From Pseudolabrys sp. FHR47 (GTDB lineage: Bacteria > Pseudomonadota > Alphaproteobacteria > Rhizobiales > Xanthobacteraceae): a stretch of DNA of 64,000 nucleotides. Of the stretch, positions 1 to 10,146 are shown in pieces; position 1 is the first letter of the stretch, and each line of letters starts with the position of its first letter. The DNA is taken from contig NZ_CP039740.1 in the NCBI RefSeq assembly GCF_005153485.1, forward strand, positions 1,367,001-1,431,000, read 5' to 3'. A model generated the notes under the pieces. The model was given only the letters and a program-made list of their open reading frames with translations. It made no database searches and had not been told where the DNA came from. The position numbers were made by a program, and so were the translations under genes.

Positions 1-767
1 ACGGCGAATTTGAGTGGATGCCAGAGGTGGTCGTACCAGCCGCGCGGCAGCACCGCGCGGTGCTCCGCATAGGCGAAGGGCAGGAAGTCGTTTTTGACGA
101 GCCAGATGAGATGCGGCGTAGCGATGACGAGCGCGACAATGGCGGCCGCATAGGGACCCGGCGTCATCAGCGCCTTGCGCGCGTCCTTGTCGATCAGCGC
201 GAAGGCGACCATCGGCGCCACGAGCACGACGACGAAGTATTTCGCCCAGAGCGACAGACCGACGGCGAGACCGAGCAGCAGCCAGTAGGTGAGGCGGCCG
301 TGGCGCAGGCCGCGATGCAGGGCGTAGCCGGCCAACGCCCAGAACGGCAGTTGGATCACGTCATGGTTGAATTTGGCGGCGGTGTAATTGAGATAGTGCA
401 GACCGTCGACGATCAGTACCGCGGCGAGCGCGCCGGCGGTCCCCACGACAGGCCGGGCGGCGGCGTAGACGAAGGCCAGCGCCGTGACGACCGCGATCTG
501 GGCGAGGAGGTAATAGGCGAAGTCATGACCGGCCATGCGCCAGGCGATCTCGACCAGCCACCACGGTAACGGAGGGAGCTTGTCATAACCGAGTTGCCAT
601 TCGCGGCCATAGGTCAGGGCTTCGATCAGGTCGAGCGGCAGGTTCGGGTAGAGAAGGGTCGGCAGTGCTGTCCACACCAGCACGTGCAGGGCCAGGACCG
701 CCACCAGCGCGCGGCGAGGTGCCGTTTCGATGGCGGCCGACAGTGAGGCGAGGCGGGATGCCGTCAT
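1..767 (-). CDS. Glycosyltransferase family 39 (ArnT/PMT-like) membrane protein, 3' end outside window
   Basis: The minus strand is open from an ATG at 767 to the window edge, giving 255 residues without a stop. The product is strongly hydrophobic with many predicted membrane helices. It carries the family 39 signature: an acidic first periplasmic loop (residues about 44-56, LDLIEALTYGREW) followed by YDKLPPLPWW (61-70). These enzymes use polyprenyl-phosphate sugars as donors and glycosylate lipids or proteins at the periplasmic face of the inner membrane. The acceptor cannot be told from sequence. The gene is divergent from the EAL gene, with 182 bases between starts. The C-terminal part lies outside the window. 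Confidence 0.8.
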   Translation of the reverse strand, partial: MTASRLASLSAAIETAPRRALVAVLALHVLVWTALPTLLYPNLPLDLIEALTYGREWQLGYDKLPPLPWWLVEIAWRMAGHDFAYYLLAQIAVVTALAFVYAAARPVVGTAGALAAVLIVDGLHYLNYTAAKFNHDVIQLPFWALAGYALHRGLRHGRLTYWLLLGLAVGLSLWAKYFVVVLVAPMVAFALIDKDARKALMTPGPYAAAIVALVIATPHLIWLVKNDFLPFAYAEHRAVLPRGWYDHLWHPLKFA

Positions 768-949
768 GGGGAGGCGGAGTTCCGATGCGAGGCTTGCAAG
801 GCGCCGGGCAGGAATGGCGAAGTGGCGGTAGAATAGCAAGAATTCCCGGTTGCGCGGGCGCGCCTACTCAGGGAGATTGGTGCCGACGGGCGCGAATCAG
901 TCACGGCCGCCCGAGACCCGGGCTCGAAAGGCTCCCAGGACCCGATTTG

Positions 950-2350
950 ATGCTTCGTCTCAGCGCCATTTTCATTTCGATCTGCATGGTGCTCATCGCC
1001 GGCTCGCTCGGCGCGCTCTTGTATTTCGGCCTCAAGGTCGACCCGCGTACCGCGACGATCGTCGCGCTGGCCGCGCTCGTGGCGATGGCGATCTACAACA
1101 TGGTGGACAACCGCCTGCGCGACCGCGCCGTGCTCGGCGACCAGATCGCCGATCTGTCGCGCGGCACCGCCGACCTGTCGCGGCAGATGGCCGAGATGTC
1201 GCGGCGCATTGCCGCGGTGGAAAGCCGCGTCGAACAGACCGTGAGCCGCGCCCGCGGCGCCGTCGATCCGATCGCGGCGGAGATCGGCGAACTCGGCGGT
1301 CTCATGCGCCAACTGGCCGAGACCGTCGCCGCGCATGAGACCATGTTGGGCGCTCCGACCGGAATGCCGCAGCCGGCGGCATCTTCGCCTTCGTCTTATT
1401 ACCCCGCCGAAGAAGCCGCTCCGAGCCGGCCGGAGCCGGAGCCCGAACAGGCGCCGCTGGCGCTGAGCGAGACCGACGCGGTGAGCGGCGCCTCGCGCTT
1501 CAAAGGCATGAGCCGCGAGCAGATCAGCGCCATGATCGCGCAGGCGGCCGACGCCAACCGCATCGATCTTTATCTGCAGCCGGTCGTGACCCTGCCGCAG
1601 CGCAAGGTGCGCTTCTACGAGGCGCTGTCGCGGCTGCGCACCGAAGACGGCGAGATCGTGCCGGCTGTCGATTTCGTCGACATCGCGGAAAGCGCCGGGC
1701 TGATGCCGAAGATCGACAACATGCTGGTGTTCCGCTGCGTGCAGGTGGTGCGCCGGCTGCAGCTCAAAAGCCGCGACGTCGGTCTGTTCTGCAACGTCAA
1801 TGCGACGACGTTGACCGACGGTTTCTATTTCAAGCAGTTCCTCGAGTTCATGGAGGCGAACAAGGCGCTGGCCGGCTCGCTGACCTTCGAATTCACGCAA
1901 GCCGCCTATCGCTCGTTCGGGCCGATCGAATTCGAAAGCCTCGCGGCGCTGGCCGATAGCGGCTTCCGCTTCTCGATGGATCACGTCACTGATTTGCGCA
2001 TCGAGCCGAAGGAACTGGCCGATCGCTCCTTCCGTTTCGTCAAGGTGCCGGCCAGCCTGCTGCTCAACCGCGTGGCCGCGGCGCAGAGCGACATCCACGC
2101 CGAGGACCTCGCTGATCTGTTGGCGCGCAACGGAATCGACCTGATCGGTGAGCGCATCGAGAGCGAGAGCACGGTGGTCGATCTGCTCGATTACGACGTG
2201 CGCTTCGGCCAGGGCTTCCTGTTCTCCCCGCCGCGTCCGGTACGCGCCGAGGCGCTGCAGGGCGCCGCGCCGCCGCCGGCCTCACCGGCCGGTCCCGCCG
2301 CCACCAGGACGCTGAGCGAATATCTCGCCGCCAGCGCGTCGTCAGGCTGA
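950..2350 (+). CDS. Membrane-anchored EAL-domain protein (c-di-GMP phosphodiesterase or degenerate relative)
   Basis: 466 residues from ATG 950, chosen because the protein then opens with two membrane helices (about 6-26 and 34-50). The frame stays open upstream to 665, but that part is Arg/Gly-rich and unlike a protein start. A helical region (about 60-130) and a Pro/Glu linker lead into an EAL domain (about 195-440). Visible motifs are YEALSRL (EAL signature), FCNVNATTL (metal Asn), FEF (Glu), FVKVP (Lys) and QGF. The DDFGTG metal/loop-6 motif has become MDHVTD, so one metal-binding Asp and the usual loop 6 are altered. It could be a weak phosphodiesterase or a c-di-GMP-binding effector. 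Confidence 0.82.
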   Translation: MLRLSAIFISICMVLIAGSLGALLYFGLKVDPRTATIVALAALVAMAIYNMVDNRLRDRAVLGDQIADLSRGTADLSRQMAEMSRRIAAVESRVEQTVSRARGAVDPIAAEIGELGGLMRQLAETVAAHETMLGAPTGMPQPAASSPSSYYPAEEAAPSRPEPEPEQAPLALSETDAVSGASRFKGMSREQISAMIAQAADANRIDLYLQPVVTLPQRKVRFYEALSRLRTEDGEIVPAVDFVDIAESAGLMPKIDNMLVFRCVQVVRRLQLKSRDVGLFCNVNATTLTDGFYFKQFLEFMEANKALAGSLTFEFTQAAYRSFGPIEFESLAALADSGFRFSMDHVTDLRIEPKELADRSFRFVKVPASLLLNRVAAAQSDIHAEDLADLLARNGIDLIGERIESESTVVDLLDYDVRFGQGFLFSPPRPVRAEALQGAAPPPASPAGPAATRTLSEYLAASASSG

Positions 2351-2363
2351 ACGGTCAAGTAAC

Positions 2364-3221
2364 GTGCCCCATGTAATCCCGCATTTCTCGGCGCTGGCGT
2401 CGTCCTATGACGTGTTTCTCTGCGACGTCTGGGGCGTCGTGCACAATGGCGAGGTGTCGTTTCCCGATGCCTGCGACGCGCTGATGCGCGCGCGCGCCCA
2501 AGGCAAGGTGGTGGTGTTCATCACCAATGCGCCGCGGCCGGGCGTTTCCGTCATCAGGCAGATCGACAAGCTGCATGTGCCGCGCGAGGCCTATGACGGC
2601 ATCGTGTCGTCGGGCGACGTCACGCGCGACGTCATCGTGCACCGCAAGGGCCAGAGCATCTGCCACATCGGTCCGGAGCGCGACCTGCCGATCTTCAAGG
2701 ACCTGCCGGTCACGTTCGCGCCGCTGGAAACCGCCGACTACGTCGTCTGTTCGGGGCTCTATGACGACGAGACCGAAAAGCCGGAGGACTATCGCGCCCG
2801 GCTCGACATCGCGCTCAAGCGCAAACTGTTCATGGTGTGCGGCAATCCCGATCTCGTGGTCGAGCGCGGCTCGCAGCTTGTCTACTGCGCCGGCTCGATT
2901 GCCGATCTCTATGCGACCATGGGCGGCGAGGTGCTCTATGCCGGCAAGCCGTACCGGCCGATCTATGACCTGGCGCTGGCCAAGGCGGAAGCGGCCCTCG
3001 GCCGCAAGGTGGATATGAAGCGCGTGATCGGTATCGGCGACTCGGTACGCACCGATCTGAAAGGCGCGCGGGCCTTCGGCATCGATATGCTGTTCGTCGC
3101 CGCCGGCATTCACGCCGAGGAATTCGGCGGCCGCGATACACCCAAGGCCGATGCGATGAAGACGGTGTTCGCCGCCGCGGGCGATGAGCCGACCGCGGTG
3201 ATGAAGCATCTGGTGTGGTAG
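2364..3221 (+). CDS. HAD-superfamily class IIA hydrolase (TIGR01459 type)
   Basis: 285 residues from a GTG start at 2364; no ATG lies near the conserved N-terminus. HAD motif I is DVFLCDVWGVVHNG (about 16-29, nucleophile Asp in CDVWG). Motif II is VVFITNAPR. The C-terminal motif around GIGDSVRTDLKGA supplies the metal-binding Asp residues. The class IIA cap (NagD/pyridoxal-phosphatase type) lies between them. These cytosolic phosphatases act on small phosphorylated metabolites. The TIGR01459 subfamily is common in Rhizobiales and has no firmly known substrate. It starts 13 bases after the EAL gene ends. Confidence 0.85.
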   Translation: MPHVIPHFSALASSYDVFLCDVWGVVHNGEVSFPDACDALMRARAQGKVVVFITNAPRPGVSVIRQIDKLHVPREAYDGIVSSGDVTRDVIVHRKGQSICHIGPERDLPIFKDLPVTFAPLETADYVVCSGLYDDETEKPEDYRARLDIALKRKLFMVCGNPDLVVERGSQLVYCAGSIADLYATMGGEVLYAGKPYRPIYDLALAKAEAALGRKVDMKRVIGIGDSVRTDLKGARAFGIDMLFVAAGIHAEEFGGRDTPKADAMKTVFAAAGDEPTAVMKHLVW

Positions 3222-3227
3222 CTCTTC

Positions 3228-3342
3228 CTTCACCTCTCCCATAGGGAGAGGTCGACATGCGAAGCATGTCGGGTGAGGGGTTACAAACTCTCGAGAGTCA
3301 CTTACCCCCTCACCCCAACCCTCTCCCCCAAGGGGAGAGGGA
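3228..3342. repeat. Composite palindromic repeat, CTCTCCC/GGGAGAG type
   Basis: Between two convergent genes lie nested inverted repeats: CACCTCTCCC-ATA-GGGAGAGG, CGACATGC-GAA-GCATGTCG, and GGTGAGGGG paired with CCCCTCACC, ending in CCCTCTCCCC-CAA-GGGGAGAGGG. This is the style of intergenic REP-like element common in Rhizobiales. Both flanking genes end here, so the transcribed hairpins could also stabilise or terminate the two mRNAs. Confidence 0.75.
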
Positions 3343-3370
3343 GCACTCAGAGTGCGTGGCGGCGTAGTGA

Positions 3371-4924
3371 TTACGTAATCGGCGCGGGATTGAACAGCGC
3401 CAGCGAATTGTACAGGCCCCACTTGTCGGTGCAGGTTTTCGTCCGCCCGCTCGCGACGTCGAGAATGAGGCGGAACAGCTCCCAGCCGACCTCTTCAATC
3501 GTGGCTTCGCCGGTGGCAATGGTGCCGGCATTGAGATCGATGAGGTCCGACCAGCGCGCGGCAAGTTCATTGCGCGTTGCCACCTTGATCACCGGCACCG
3601 AGGACAGGCCGTAGGGTGTGCCGCGGCCCGTCGTGAAGATGTGGACGTTCATGCCGGAAGCCAGTTGCAGCGTGCCGCAGACGAAATCGGAAGCCGGGGT
3701 GGCGGCGAAGATCAGGCCCTTGTCCTTGACGCGCTCGCCCGGCGCCAGCACGCCGCTGATGGCCGATGAGCCGGACTTCGCCGACGAGCCGAGTGCCTTC
3801 TCGACGATATTGGCGAGGCCGCCCTTCTTGTTGCCCGGTGTGGTGTTGGCCGAGCGGTCGACGCCGCCTTTGTCGAGGTAATCGTCGTACCAGACCATCT
3901 CGCGAATGAGATCGCGCGCCACCTGTTCGCTCGCCGCGCGCGGCGTGAGCAGATGGATGGCATCGCGCACTTCAGTCACTTCCGAGAACATTACGGTGGC
4001 GCCGGCGCGTACCAGCAGATCGGCGGCAAAGCCGAGCGCGGGGTTGGCGGTAACGCCGGAGAAGGCATCGCTGCCGCCGCACTGCATGCCGACCACCAGG
4101 TCGGAGGCGGGGCAGGTCTCGCGCCTGCGTTCGTTGAGAATCTTCAACCGCTCGTCGGCCATGCGCATGATCAGTTCGACCATGGCGCCGAACGAGGTCA
4201 GGCTCTCGTCCTGCAGCCGCATGATCTCGTGATCGGCGGTCTTGCCGTCCGGCAGCAGCCGTTCCGGCGCCAGCTTCTCGCAGCCGAGCCCGACCACCAT
4301 GACCTCGCCGCCGTAGTTCGGATGCCGGGCGAGGTTCTGCAGCGTGCGGATCGGGATCTCCGACTTCGGGGCGTTGATGGCGACGCCGCAGCCATAGACA
4401 TGGGTCACCGCGACCACGTCGTCGACGTTGGGATACTTCGGCAGCAGTTCGTCCTTGATGCGCTTGAGCGCGATCTCCAGCGTGCCGGCGACGCATTGGA
4501 CGCTGGTCGAGATGGCGAGGATGTTCTTGGTGCCGACGGTGCCATCCTTGTTGCGGTAGCCCTCGAAGGTGAAGCCTTCGAGCGGCGGCAGCTTCGGCGG
4601 GGTGCGGGTGGCGAGTTCGAGACCCTCGAGGCTCGGCGGCTCGGGCATGCGCACGCGCGATTCCTCGACCCAACTGCCGGCGGCGATGTCGTCCACGGCG
4701 TAGCCGATGACTTCGCCGTAGCGGACGATCGGCTGGTCCTTGGGGATGTCGACCAGCGCGACCTTGTGGCCCTGCGGCACGTAGTCCTTCAGCGTCAGCC
4801 CGTCGGGAAACACCGAGCCGGCCGGCATTCCGAAGGCATTGGCGACGATGGCGACATTGTCGGCGCCGTTGAGCTTGATGTAGCGCGGGGTCTCAGTGGG
4901 CGGTTTGACCGGTATGGTCATCAT
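3371..4924 (-). CDS. UxaA/GarD-family hydro-lyase (altronate or galactarate dehydratase)
   Basis: 517 residues from the ATGATG at 4924, which follows a GGAG ribosome site; upstream codons belong to a dispersed repeat. An N-terminal SAF domain (about 10-90) is followed by the large UxaA catalytic domain with conserved Cys/His/Glu patches ([33 protein letters not shown]). Full-length family members dehydrate D-altronate or D-galactarate with Fe/Mn in the cytosol. No other uronate gene is nearby, so the substrate is open; some relatives act on other sugar acids. It is monocistronic and convergent with the HAD gene. Confidence 0.85.
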   Translation of the reverse strand: MMTIPVKPPTETPRYIKLNGADNVAIVANAFGMPAGSVFPDGLTLKDYVPQGHKVALVDIPKDQPIVRYGEVIGYAVDDIAAGSWVEESRVRMPEPPSLEGLELATRTPPKLPPLEGFTFEGYRNKDGTVGTKNILAISTSVQCVAGTLEIALKRIKDELLPKYPNVDDVVAVTHVYGCGVAINAPKSEIPIRTLQNLARHPNYGGEVMVVGLGCEKLAPERLLPDGKTADHEIMRLQDESLTSFGAMVELIMRMADERLKILNERRRETCPASDLVVGMQCGGSDAFSGVTANPALGFAADLLVRAGATVMFSEVTEVRDAIHLLTPRAASEQVARDLIREMVWYDDYLDKGGVDRSANTTPGNKKGGLANIVEKALGSSAKSGSSAISGVLAPGERVKDKGLIFAATPASDFVCGTLQLASGMNVHIFTTGRGTPYGLSSVPVIKVATRNELAARWSDLIDLNAGTIATGEATIEEVGWELFRLILDVASGRTKTCTDKWGLYNSLALFNPAPIT

Positions 4925-4986
4925 ACGTCTCCGGGCGAGGGACGTAATATAGCGCCGGCGCCAGAAGAGGGAAGGTGGCTCACCGG

Positions 4987-5082
4987 CCCTCATGGTGAGG
5001 AGCCTCGCGAAGCGAGGCGTCTCGAACCATGGGGCCGCCCCCTCCTTCGAGACGCGCACTTCGTGCGCTCCTCAGGATGAGG
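4987..5082. repeat. Composite palindromic repeat, CTCATGGTGAGGAG type
   Basis: Inverted units GAGGAGC-CTCGC-GAA-GCGAG and GCGCAC-TT-CGTGCGC, framed by CCTCATGGTGAGG and CCTCAGGATGAGG, with shared TCTCGAA/TTCGAGA segments in opposite orientation. It sits between the UxaA-type gene and the receiver gene, and belongs to a second repeat class common in Bradyrhizobium-like genomes. Confidence 0.7.
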
Positions 5083-5112
5083 CGGATTTGATGACGGAAA
5101 AAAGGAGAGAAA

Positions 5113-5520
5113 CTACGCCGCCGGGGCTTCGGTCGCCGGCGTGGCGAACACCGCTTCGATCTTGTCCTTCAGCGTCTGGGCGTTGAACGGCTTGACGATG
5201 TAGTTGGACACGCCGGCGCGCTTGGCGGCGATGATGTTCTCGGTCTTCGATTCCGCCGTGATCATGATGAAGGGCGTATCGGCGAGCGTTTCGTCGCCGC
5301 GCACCTGCTGCAGCAGGTCGTAGCCGGTCATCGGCTCCATGTTCCAGTCGGAGATTACGAGTCCATATTGGCGCTCGCGCATTTTGGCGAGCGCCGCCCG
5401 GCCGTCATTGGCTTCGTCGATTTCGACGAAGCCGAGCTGCTTGAGCAGATTGCGAATGATGCGGACCATCGTGGAGTAATCGTCCACGACGAGAACCGGC
5501 ATCGAATGATCGACGGCCAT
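5113..5520 (-). CDS. CheY-like single-domain response regulator
   Basis: 135 residues from the start MAVDHSMPVLVVDDYS, the form typical of rhizobial CheY proteins; an ATG four codons upstream (5532) is the alternative. The receiver domain is complete: acidic pair D13-D14, phospho-acceptor D58 in VISDWN, T88, Y107 and K110 in VKPF. There is no output domain, so it should act by protein contact, as CheY does on the flagellar motor. No chemotaxis gene is adjacent, so the link to motility rests on family resemblance. A short Ala/Pro tail follows the domain. Confidence 0.88.
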   Translation of the reverse strand: MAVDHSMPVLVVDDYSTMVRIIRNLLKQLGFVEIDEANDGRAALAKMRERQYGLVISDWNMEPMTGYDLLQQVRGDETLADTPFIMITAESKTENIIAAKRAGVSNYIVKPFNAQTLKDKIEAVFATPATEAPAA

Positions 5521-5726
5521 AGCAGAACCCATCGCCCACCCAGGGCGTCCCAAGCCAATGAAGGCAATCTATCTTGTGCGCTTGAATAACCGGTTAATTT
5601 GAAAGATTGGTAACGATCCAATAACCCTAGGCGCCGTCAATAAAAGGCGGTTGCCTTGTTTGCACGCTGAGGCGTAAACACGGCCGCACCCCAACAGATT
5701 CCGACCGACAGAGCCCAGAATCTCCA

Positions 5727-6707
5727 ATGAATGTAGAAGCTTCGTCCGGCCGGCCCTTTACCGTCGTCACCGATGGCGAACCGGGTGCGCTGCAGGGGGC
5801 GGTGGTAGCGATCGGCAATTTCGACGGCGTGCACCGCGGCCACCGCGAGGTGATCGGCGCCGCTTTGCAGCGCGCCGCCTCGCTCGGCCGCAAGGCGGCG
5901 GCGCTCACGTTCTCGCCGCATCCGCGCCGCTTCCTCCAGCCGGACACGCCGATGTTCTCGCTGTCAAGCGACCGTAACAAGCTGCGCCTCCTGGCGGCGA
6001 CCGGGCTCGACGGCGCCATTGTGTTCCGCTTCGACGCCGCCTTCGCCTCGACCACGGCCGAGGATTTCGTCCAGCGTGTCCTGGTCGGGAAATTCGGCGT
6101 CGGCGGCGTCGCCATCGGCTACGACTTCCACTTCGGCAAGGGCCGCGCCGGCTCGCCGAACTACCTGTCCTTCGAGGGTACGCGGCTCGGCTTCCCGGTC
6201 GACGTCGTGCCTCCTCTGGAAGATGAGGGCCGGCCGGTGTCGTCCGGCGCGATCCGCGAGACGCTCGCCCAGGGCAAGGTGGTGGAAGCCGCCGAACTCT
6301 TGGGTGCGCCGTGGTTCATTTCGGGCGAGGTCATTCACGGCGAAAAGCGCGGCCGCGACCTCGGTTTTCCGACCGCCAATATCCGGCTCGATCCGTCTTG
6401 CGGGCTCAAGCATGGCATCTATGCGGTGCGCGTCGATATCGACAGCCAGCGCGTCGACGGGGTCGCCTCGTTCGGCACGCGGCCGATGTTCGATGATGGT
6501 GCGCCGCTGCTGGAGATTTTCCTGCTCGATTACGAGGGCAATCTCTACGGCAAGACGCTCGACGTCGCCTTCATCGGCTGGATCCGCCACGAGCAGAAGT
6601 TCTCGTCGATCGAGACGCTGAAGAAACACATGATGGCCGACGTGGCGCAGGCGCGCGAGGCGCTCAAGCGTTCCGGCAAGGCGTTTCCGATGTTGGGGAA
6701 AATATGA
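5727..6707 (+). CDS. ribF: Bifunctional riboflavin kinase / FAD synthetase
   Basis: 326 residues, normal family length. The N-terminal FAD synthetase domain (about 20-180) has the nucleotidyltransferase signature GNFDGVHRGH (30-39). The C-terminal flavokinase domain (about 185-320) carries KRGRDLGFPTANI near 207-219. The enzyme phosphorylates riboflavin to FMN and adenylates FMN to FAD in the cytosol. It precedes ileS and lspA, the usual ribF-ileS-lspA order of proteobacteria, though 180 bases holding a repeat separate it from ileS. No FMN riboswitch is visible upstream. Confidence 0.95.
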   Translation: MNVEASSGRPFTVVTDGEPGALQGAVVAIGNFDGVHRGHREVIGAALQRAASLGRKAAALTFSPHPRRFLQPDTPMFSLSSDRNKLRLLAATGLDGAIVFRFDAAFASTTAEDFVQRVLVGKFGVGGVAIGYDFHFGKGRAGSPNYLSFEGTRLGFPVDVVPPLEDEGRPVSSGAIRETLAQGKVVEAAELLGAPWFISGEVIHGEKRGRDLGFPTANIRLDPSCGLKHGIYAVRVDIDSQRVDGVASFGTRPMFDDGAPLLEIFLLDYEGNLYGKTLDVAFIGWIRHEQKFSSIETLKKHMMADVAQAREALKRSGKAFPMLGKI

Positions 6708-6710
6708 TTG

Positions 6711-6843
6711 TCGTCCCCGCCAACGGGTCCGCGCGTAGCGCGGCCCGATGACAGGCTCCAGCGGGGACCCATACGCCGTGCCCTCTCGACAGGCTGCGGG
6801 GTATGGGTCCCGGGTCTCGCTGACGCTCGCCTGGAACGACGAA
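6711..6843. repeat. Degenerate copy of the GTCCCCGC...GCGGGGAC repeat
   Basis: Fills the ribF-ileS gap. GTCGTCCCCGCC at the left pairs with AGCGGGGACCCATACGCC. A second, inverted and decayed half (TATGGGTCCCGGG...GGAACGAC) follows. The layout is the same as the repeats at 10017, 10457 and 36495, but the palindromes have diverged and the left half has acquired an internal hairpin (CGCGCGTAGCGCG). Confidence 0.7.
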
Positions 6844-6887
6844 AACCAGCCTTTCCGCTACGGAATCCCCCTGCTACATAGCCCGCC

Positions 6888-9800
6888 ATGTCCAAGTCCG
6901 AAAAATCGCCCGAAAAAGACTATTCCGAGACCCTGTTCCTGCCGCAGACGGATTTTCCGATGCGCGCCGGCCTGCCGCAGAAGGAGCCCGAACTCCTCAA
7001 GAAGTGGCAGGACGAGAAGCTGTACGACCAGCTCCGCGCCACGGCGAAGGGCCGCGCCAAGTTCGTGCTGCATGACGGCCCGCCTTACGCCAACGGCAAC
7101 ATCCATATCGGCCACGCGCTCAACAAGATCCTGAAAGACGTGGTGACGCGCAGCCAGCAGATGCTCGGCTACGACTCGAACTACGTGCCGGGCTGGGACT
7201 GTCACGGCCTGCCGATCGAATGGAAGATCGAGGAAGAGAACTACCGCTCCAAGAACAAGCAGAAGCCGAACTTCTCCGAGCCGGCCGCCATGGTGGCGTT
7301 CCGCCAGGAGTGCCGCGCCTATGCCGAGAAGTGGCTCGGCATCCAGCGCGAGGAGTTCAAGCGGCTCGGCGTCGAGGGCGACTGGGATCATCCCTATACG
7401 ACGATGAGCTACCCGGCCGAAGCGCAGATCGCGCGCGAACTGATGAAGTTCGCCGCCAATGGCTTGTTGTATCGCGGCTCGAAGCCAGTGATGTGGTCGG
7501 TGGTCGAGAAGACCGCGCTCGCCGAAGCGGAGATCGAGTACGAGGATTACACGAGCGACACGGTCATCGTGGGTTTTCCAGTCAAGGAAGTTCGATCCAA
7601 TAGAATCGACACCACGCTTCTGCGGCAAGGCGTGCCACTTGAAGCAATTCGGACGTTAGAATTCCCCGAGGCTCTTGTCGGCGCTAAAATTTTGATTTGG
7701 ACCACGACGCCTTGGACCATTCCCGGAAACCGGGCGATTGCCTATTCAGAGAAATTGCCGGGCGGCTACGCTCTTTGCGAAGTGAAAGCCGCACCCGAAG
7801 GAAATTGGCTCAAGGTTGGTGATCGCATCGTTGTTGCGCGAACGCTGGTTGAATCGGTGCAGCAGCAAAGCCGTGTCACCGAACTTGAGATTCTTGGAAA
7901 AGTCCCTGAGGCGGTTCTCGCTGGCACCATTTGTGCTCATCCGCTCGCTGCGCTCGGCTACGACTTCCAGGTCCCGCTGCTCGCCGGCGACCACGTCACC
8001 GACGACGCCGGCACCGGCTTCGTGCACACCGCGCCGGGTCATGGCCGCGAGGACTTCGAGGTCTGGACCGCCAACACGCGTGCGCTCGAAGCGCGCGGCA
8101 TCAATCCGGCGATTCCCTACACCGTCGATGAAAACGGCGCGCTGACCGCGCAGGCCCCCGGCTTTGAAGGCAAGCGCGTCATCAACGACAAGGGCGAGAA
8201 GGGTGACGCCAACGAAGCTGTGATCAAGGCTTTGGCCGAAGCCGGCAACATCATCGCGCGCGGCCGTCTCAAGCATCAGTATCCGCATTCGTGGCGTTCG
8301 AAGAAGCCGATCATCTTCCGCAACACGCCGCAGTGGTTCATTGCGATGGACAAGTCCTTCGTCGGTGCGTCCAGCGTGGCCGCAGTGGCCGCCACCGCGC
8401 CGGGCGTCGCGCCGAACGATCAGCGCACCTTGCGCGAACGCGCGCTCGACGCCATCGCCAAGACGCGCTGGGTGCCGCCGCAGGGCGAAAACCGCATCAA
8501 CGGCATGATCTCCGGCCGCCCGGACTGGGTGATCTCGCGTCAGCGCGCCTGGGGCGTGCCGATCGCAGTGTTCATCAAGGAAAAACCGGACGGCTCGGTG
8601 GAGATCCTGCAGGACCCCGAAGTCGAACTGCGCATCGTCGAGGCCTTCGCCAGCGAAGGCGCCGACGCCTGGTACAAGGAAGGCGCGCGCGAGCGCTTCC
8701 TCGGGCCCAAGCTCGCTGCCGATAGCTGGAAGAAAGTCGATGACATCTGCGATGTCTGGTTCGACTCCGGTTCGACGCACGCCTTCGTGCTTGAGGACCC
8801 GGTGCATTTCCCCCAGCTTGCCGGCATCAAGCGCAAGGTCGATGGCGGCAAGGACGAGGTGATGTACCTCGAGGGCTCGGATCAGCATCGCGGCTGGTTC
8901 CATTCCTCTCTGCTGGAGAGTTGCGGCACGCGTGGCCGTGCACCGTTCGATGTCGTGCTGACGCACGGCTTCGTGCTCGACGAGAACGGCCGCAAGATGT
9001 CGAAGTCGCTCGGCAATGTCGTCGCGCCGCAGGACGTCATCAAGCAGTCCGGCGCCGATATCCTGCGCATGTGGGTTTGCGCCTCGGACTATGCCGACGA
9101 TCTGCGCATCGGGCCGGAAATCCTCAAGACCACCGCCGACACCTACCGCAAGCTGCGCAACACCATCCGCTGGATGCTCGGCTCGCTGGCGCATTTCCAT
9201 GACGACGAGCGCGTCAAATATGACGCCATGCCCGAGCTTGAAAAGCTGATGCTGCACCGTCTGTCCGAGTTGGATGAGACGGTACGCAAGGCTTATGCCG
9301 AGTTTGACTACAAGCGCATCTTCGCGGCTTTATCGGCCTTCATGACGTCGGACCTCTCGGCCTTCTATTTCGACATTCGCAAGGACGCTTTGTACTGCGA
9401 TCCTTATTCATCGGTGACGCGCAAGGCCTCGCTGACCGTCATCGATCATCTGTTCCGCTGCACTGTGACGTGGCTGGCGCCGATGCTGTGCTTCACCGCG
9501 GAAGAGTCGTGGCTGTCGCGCTATGGTGCGGGAGCGAAGTCCGTGCATCTCGAAACCTTCCCCGAGGTGCCGGCGGCATGGCGCAACGACAAGCTCGCTG
9601 AGAAATGGCGCAAGGTGCGCCAGGTCCGCCGCGTCGTCACCGGCGCGCTCGAAGTCGCGCGCGCCGAAAAGCGCATCGGCTCCTCGCTGGAGGCGCATCC
9701 GATCGTGCATGTGTCGAACGGTGAGCTTTACGAGGCGGTGATCGATGTCGATCTCGCCGAAATCTGCATCACCTCGGCGCTGACTTTGGTTACCGACGAG

Positions 9801-9995
9801 GGACCTTCGAGCGCGTTCCGTCTGCCGGATGTCGCGGGCGTCGCGGTGGTATCGAACCTCGCCGAGGGCACCAAGTGCGCGCGGTCGTGGAAAATTCTGA
9901 ACACGATCGGCGCCGACCCGGAATACCCGGACGTTTCGCCGCGCGACGCCAAGGCGCTGCGCGAACGGGAGACGATGAAGAAGGCGGCCGGGTAA
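6888..9995 (+). CDS. ileS: Isoleucyl-tRNA synthetase
   Basis: 1035 residues; class I synthetase charging tRNA-Ile. HIGH is at 73-76 ([10 protein letters not shown]) and KMSKS at 703-707 ([10 protein letters not shown]). The CP1 editing domain lies between, with the threonine-rich editing motif [14 protein letters not shown] near 264-277. The anticodon-binding domain runs from about 770. The C-terminal zinc-finger region is degenerate (KCARSW, with no later CxxC), so the terminal Zn site of some IleS proteins is probably absent. From about 7572 to 7945 third codon positions turn A/T-rich and use AGA, CGA and TTA, unlike the flanks, although the reading frame and protein stay intact. Confidence 0.97.
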   Translation: MSKSEKSPEKDYSETLFLPQTDFPMRAGLPQKEPELLKKWQDEKLYDQLRATAKGRAKFVLHDGPPYANGNIHIGHALNKILKDVVTRSQQMLGYDSNYVPGWDCHGLPIEWKIEEENYRSKNKQKPNFSEPAAMVAFRQECRAYAEKWLGIQREEFKRLGVEGDWDHPYTTMSYPAEAQIARELMKFAANGLLYRGSKPVMWSVVEKTALAEAEIEYEDYTSDTVIVGFPVKEVRSNRIDTTLLRQGVPLEAIRTLEFPEALVGAKILIWTTTPWTIPGNRAIAYSEKLPGGYALCEVKAAPEGNWLKVGDRIVVARTLVESVQQQSRVTELEILGKVPEAVLAGTICAHPLAALGYDFQVPLLAGDHVTDDAGTGFVHTAPGHGREDFEVWTANTRALEARGINPAIPYTVDENGALTAQAPGFEGKRVINDKGEKGDANEAVIKALAEAGNIIARGRLKHQYPHSWRSKKPIIFRNTPQWFIAMDKSFVGASSVAAVAATAPGVAPNDQRTLRERALDAIAKTRWVPPQGENRINGMISGRPDWVISRQRAWGVPIAVFIKEKPDGSVEILQDPEVELRIVEAFASEGADAWYKEGARERFLGPKLAADSWKKVDDICDVWFDSGSTHAFVLEDPVHFPQLAGIKRKVDGGKDEVMYLEGSDQHRGWFHSSLLESCGTRGRAPFDVVLTHGFVLDENGRKMSKSLGNVVAPQDVIKQSGADILRMWVCASDYADDLRIGPEILKTTADTYRKLRNTIRWMLGSLAHFHDDERVKYDAMPELEKLMLHRLSELDETVRKAYAEFDYKRIFAALSAFMTSDLSAFYFDIRKDALYCDPYSSVTRKASLTVIDHLFRCTVTWLAPMLCFTAEESWLSRYGAGAKSVHLETFPEVPAAWRNDKLAEKWRKVRQVRRVVTGALEVARAEKRIGSSLEAHPIVHVSNGELYEAVIDVDLAEICITSALTLVTDEGPSSAFRLPDVAGVAVVSNLAEGTKCARSWKILNTIGADPEYPDVSPRDAKALRERETMKKAAG

Positions 9996-10016
9996 CGCGG
10001 CGGCAATCGTTCACTG

Positions 10017-10143
10017 TCGTCCCCGCGAAAGCGGGGACCCATAGCCACCTTCATTTCGGCTTGTGCTAGGCTTGCAGCCAAGAGGCGCAGGTTTTCAAAA
10101 CCGCGACACGGCGTATGGGTCCCCGCTTTCGCGGGGACGACCG
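10017..10143. repeat. Paired inverted REP-like repeat, left of the GIY-YIG gene
   Basis: Two near-identical palindromes, CCCCGCGAAAGCGGGG and CCCCGCTTTCGCGGGG, in opposite orientation. Each carries GTCGTC outside and ACCCATA/TATGGGT inside, with about 75 bases between them. The right copy ends 4 bases before the GIY-YIG start codon, so the gene's leader lies inside the repeat. Confidence 0.88.
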
Positions 10144-10146
10144 GTC

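Noticed and set aside
764..2098. Long open frame on the minus strand opposite the EAL gene
   Set aside because: High GC makes long antisense frames common. The product is His/Arg/Gly-rich with no domain, and the sense strand has clear EAL motifs.
5533..5726. FMN riboswitch before ribF
   Set aside because: None of the conserved RFN-element stems was found; the leader is short and unstructured by eye.
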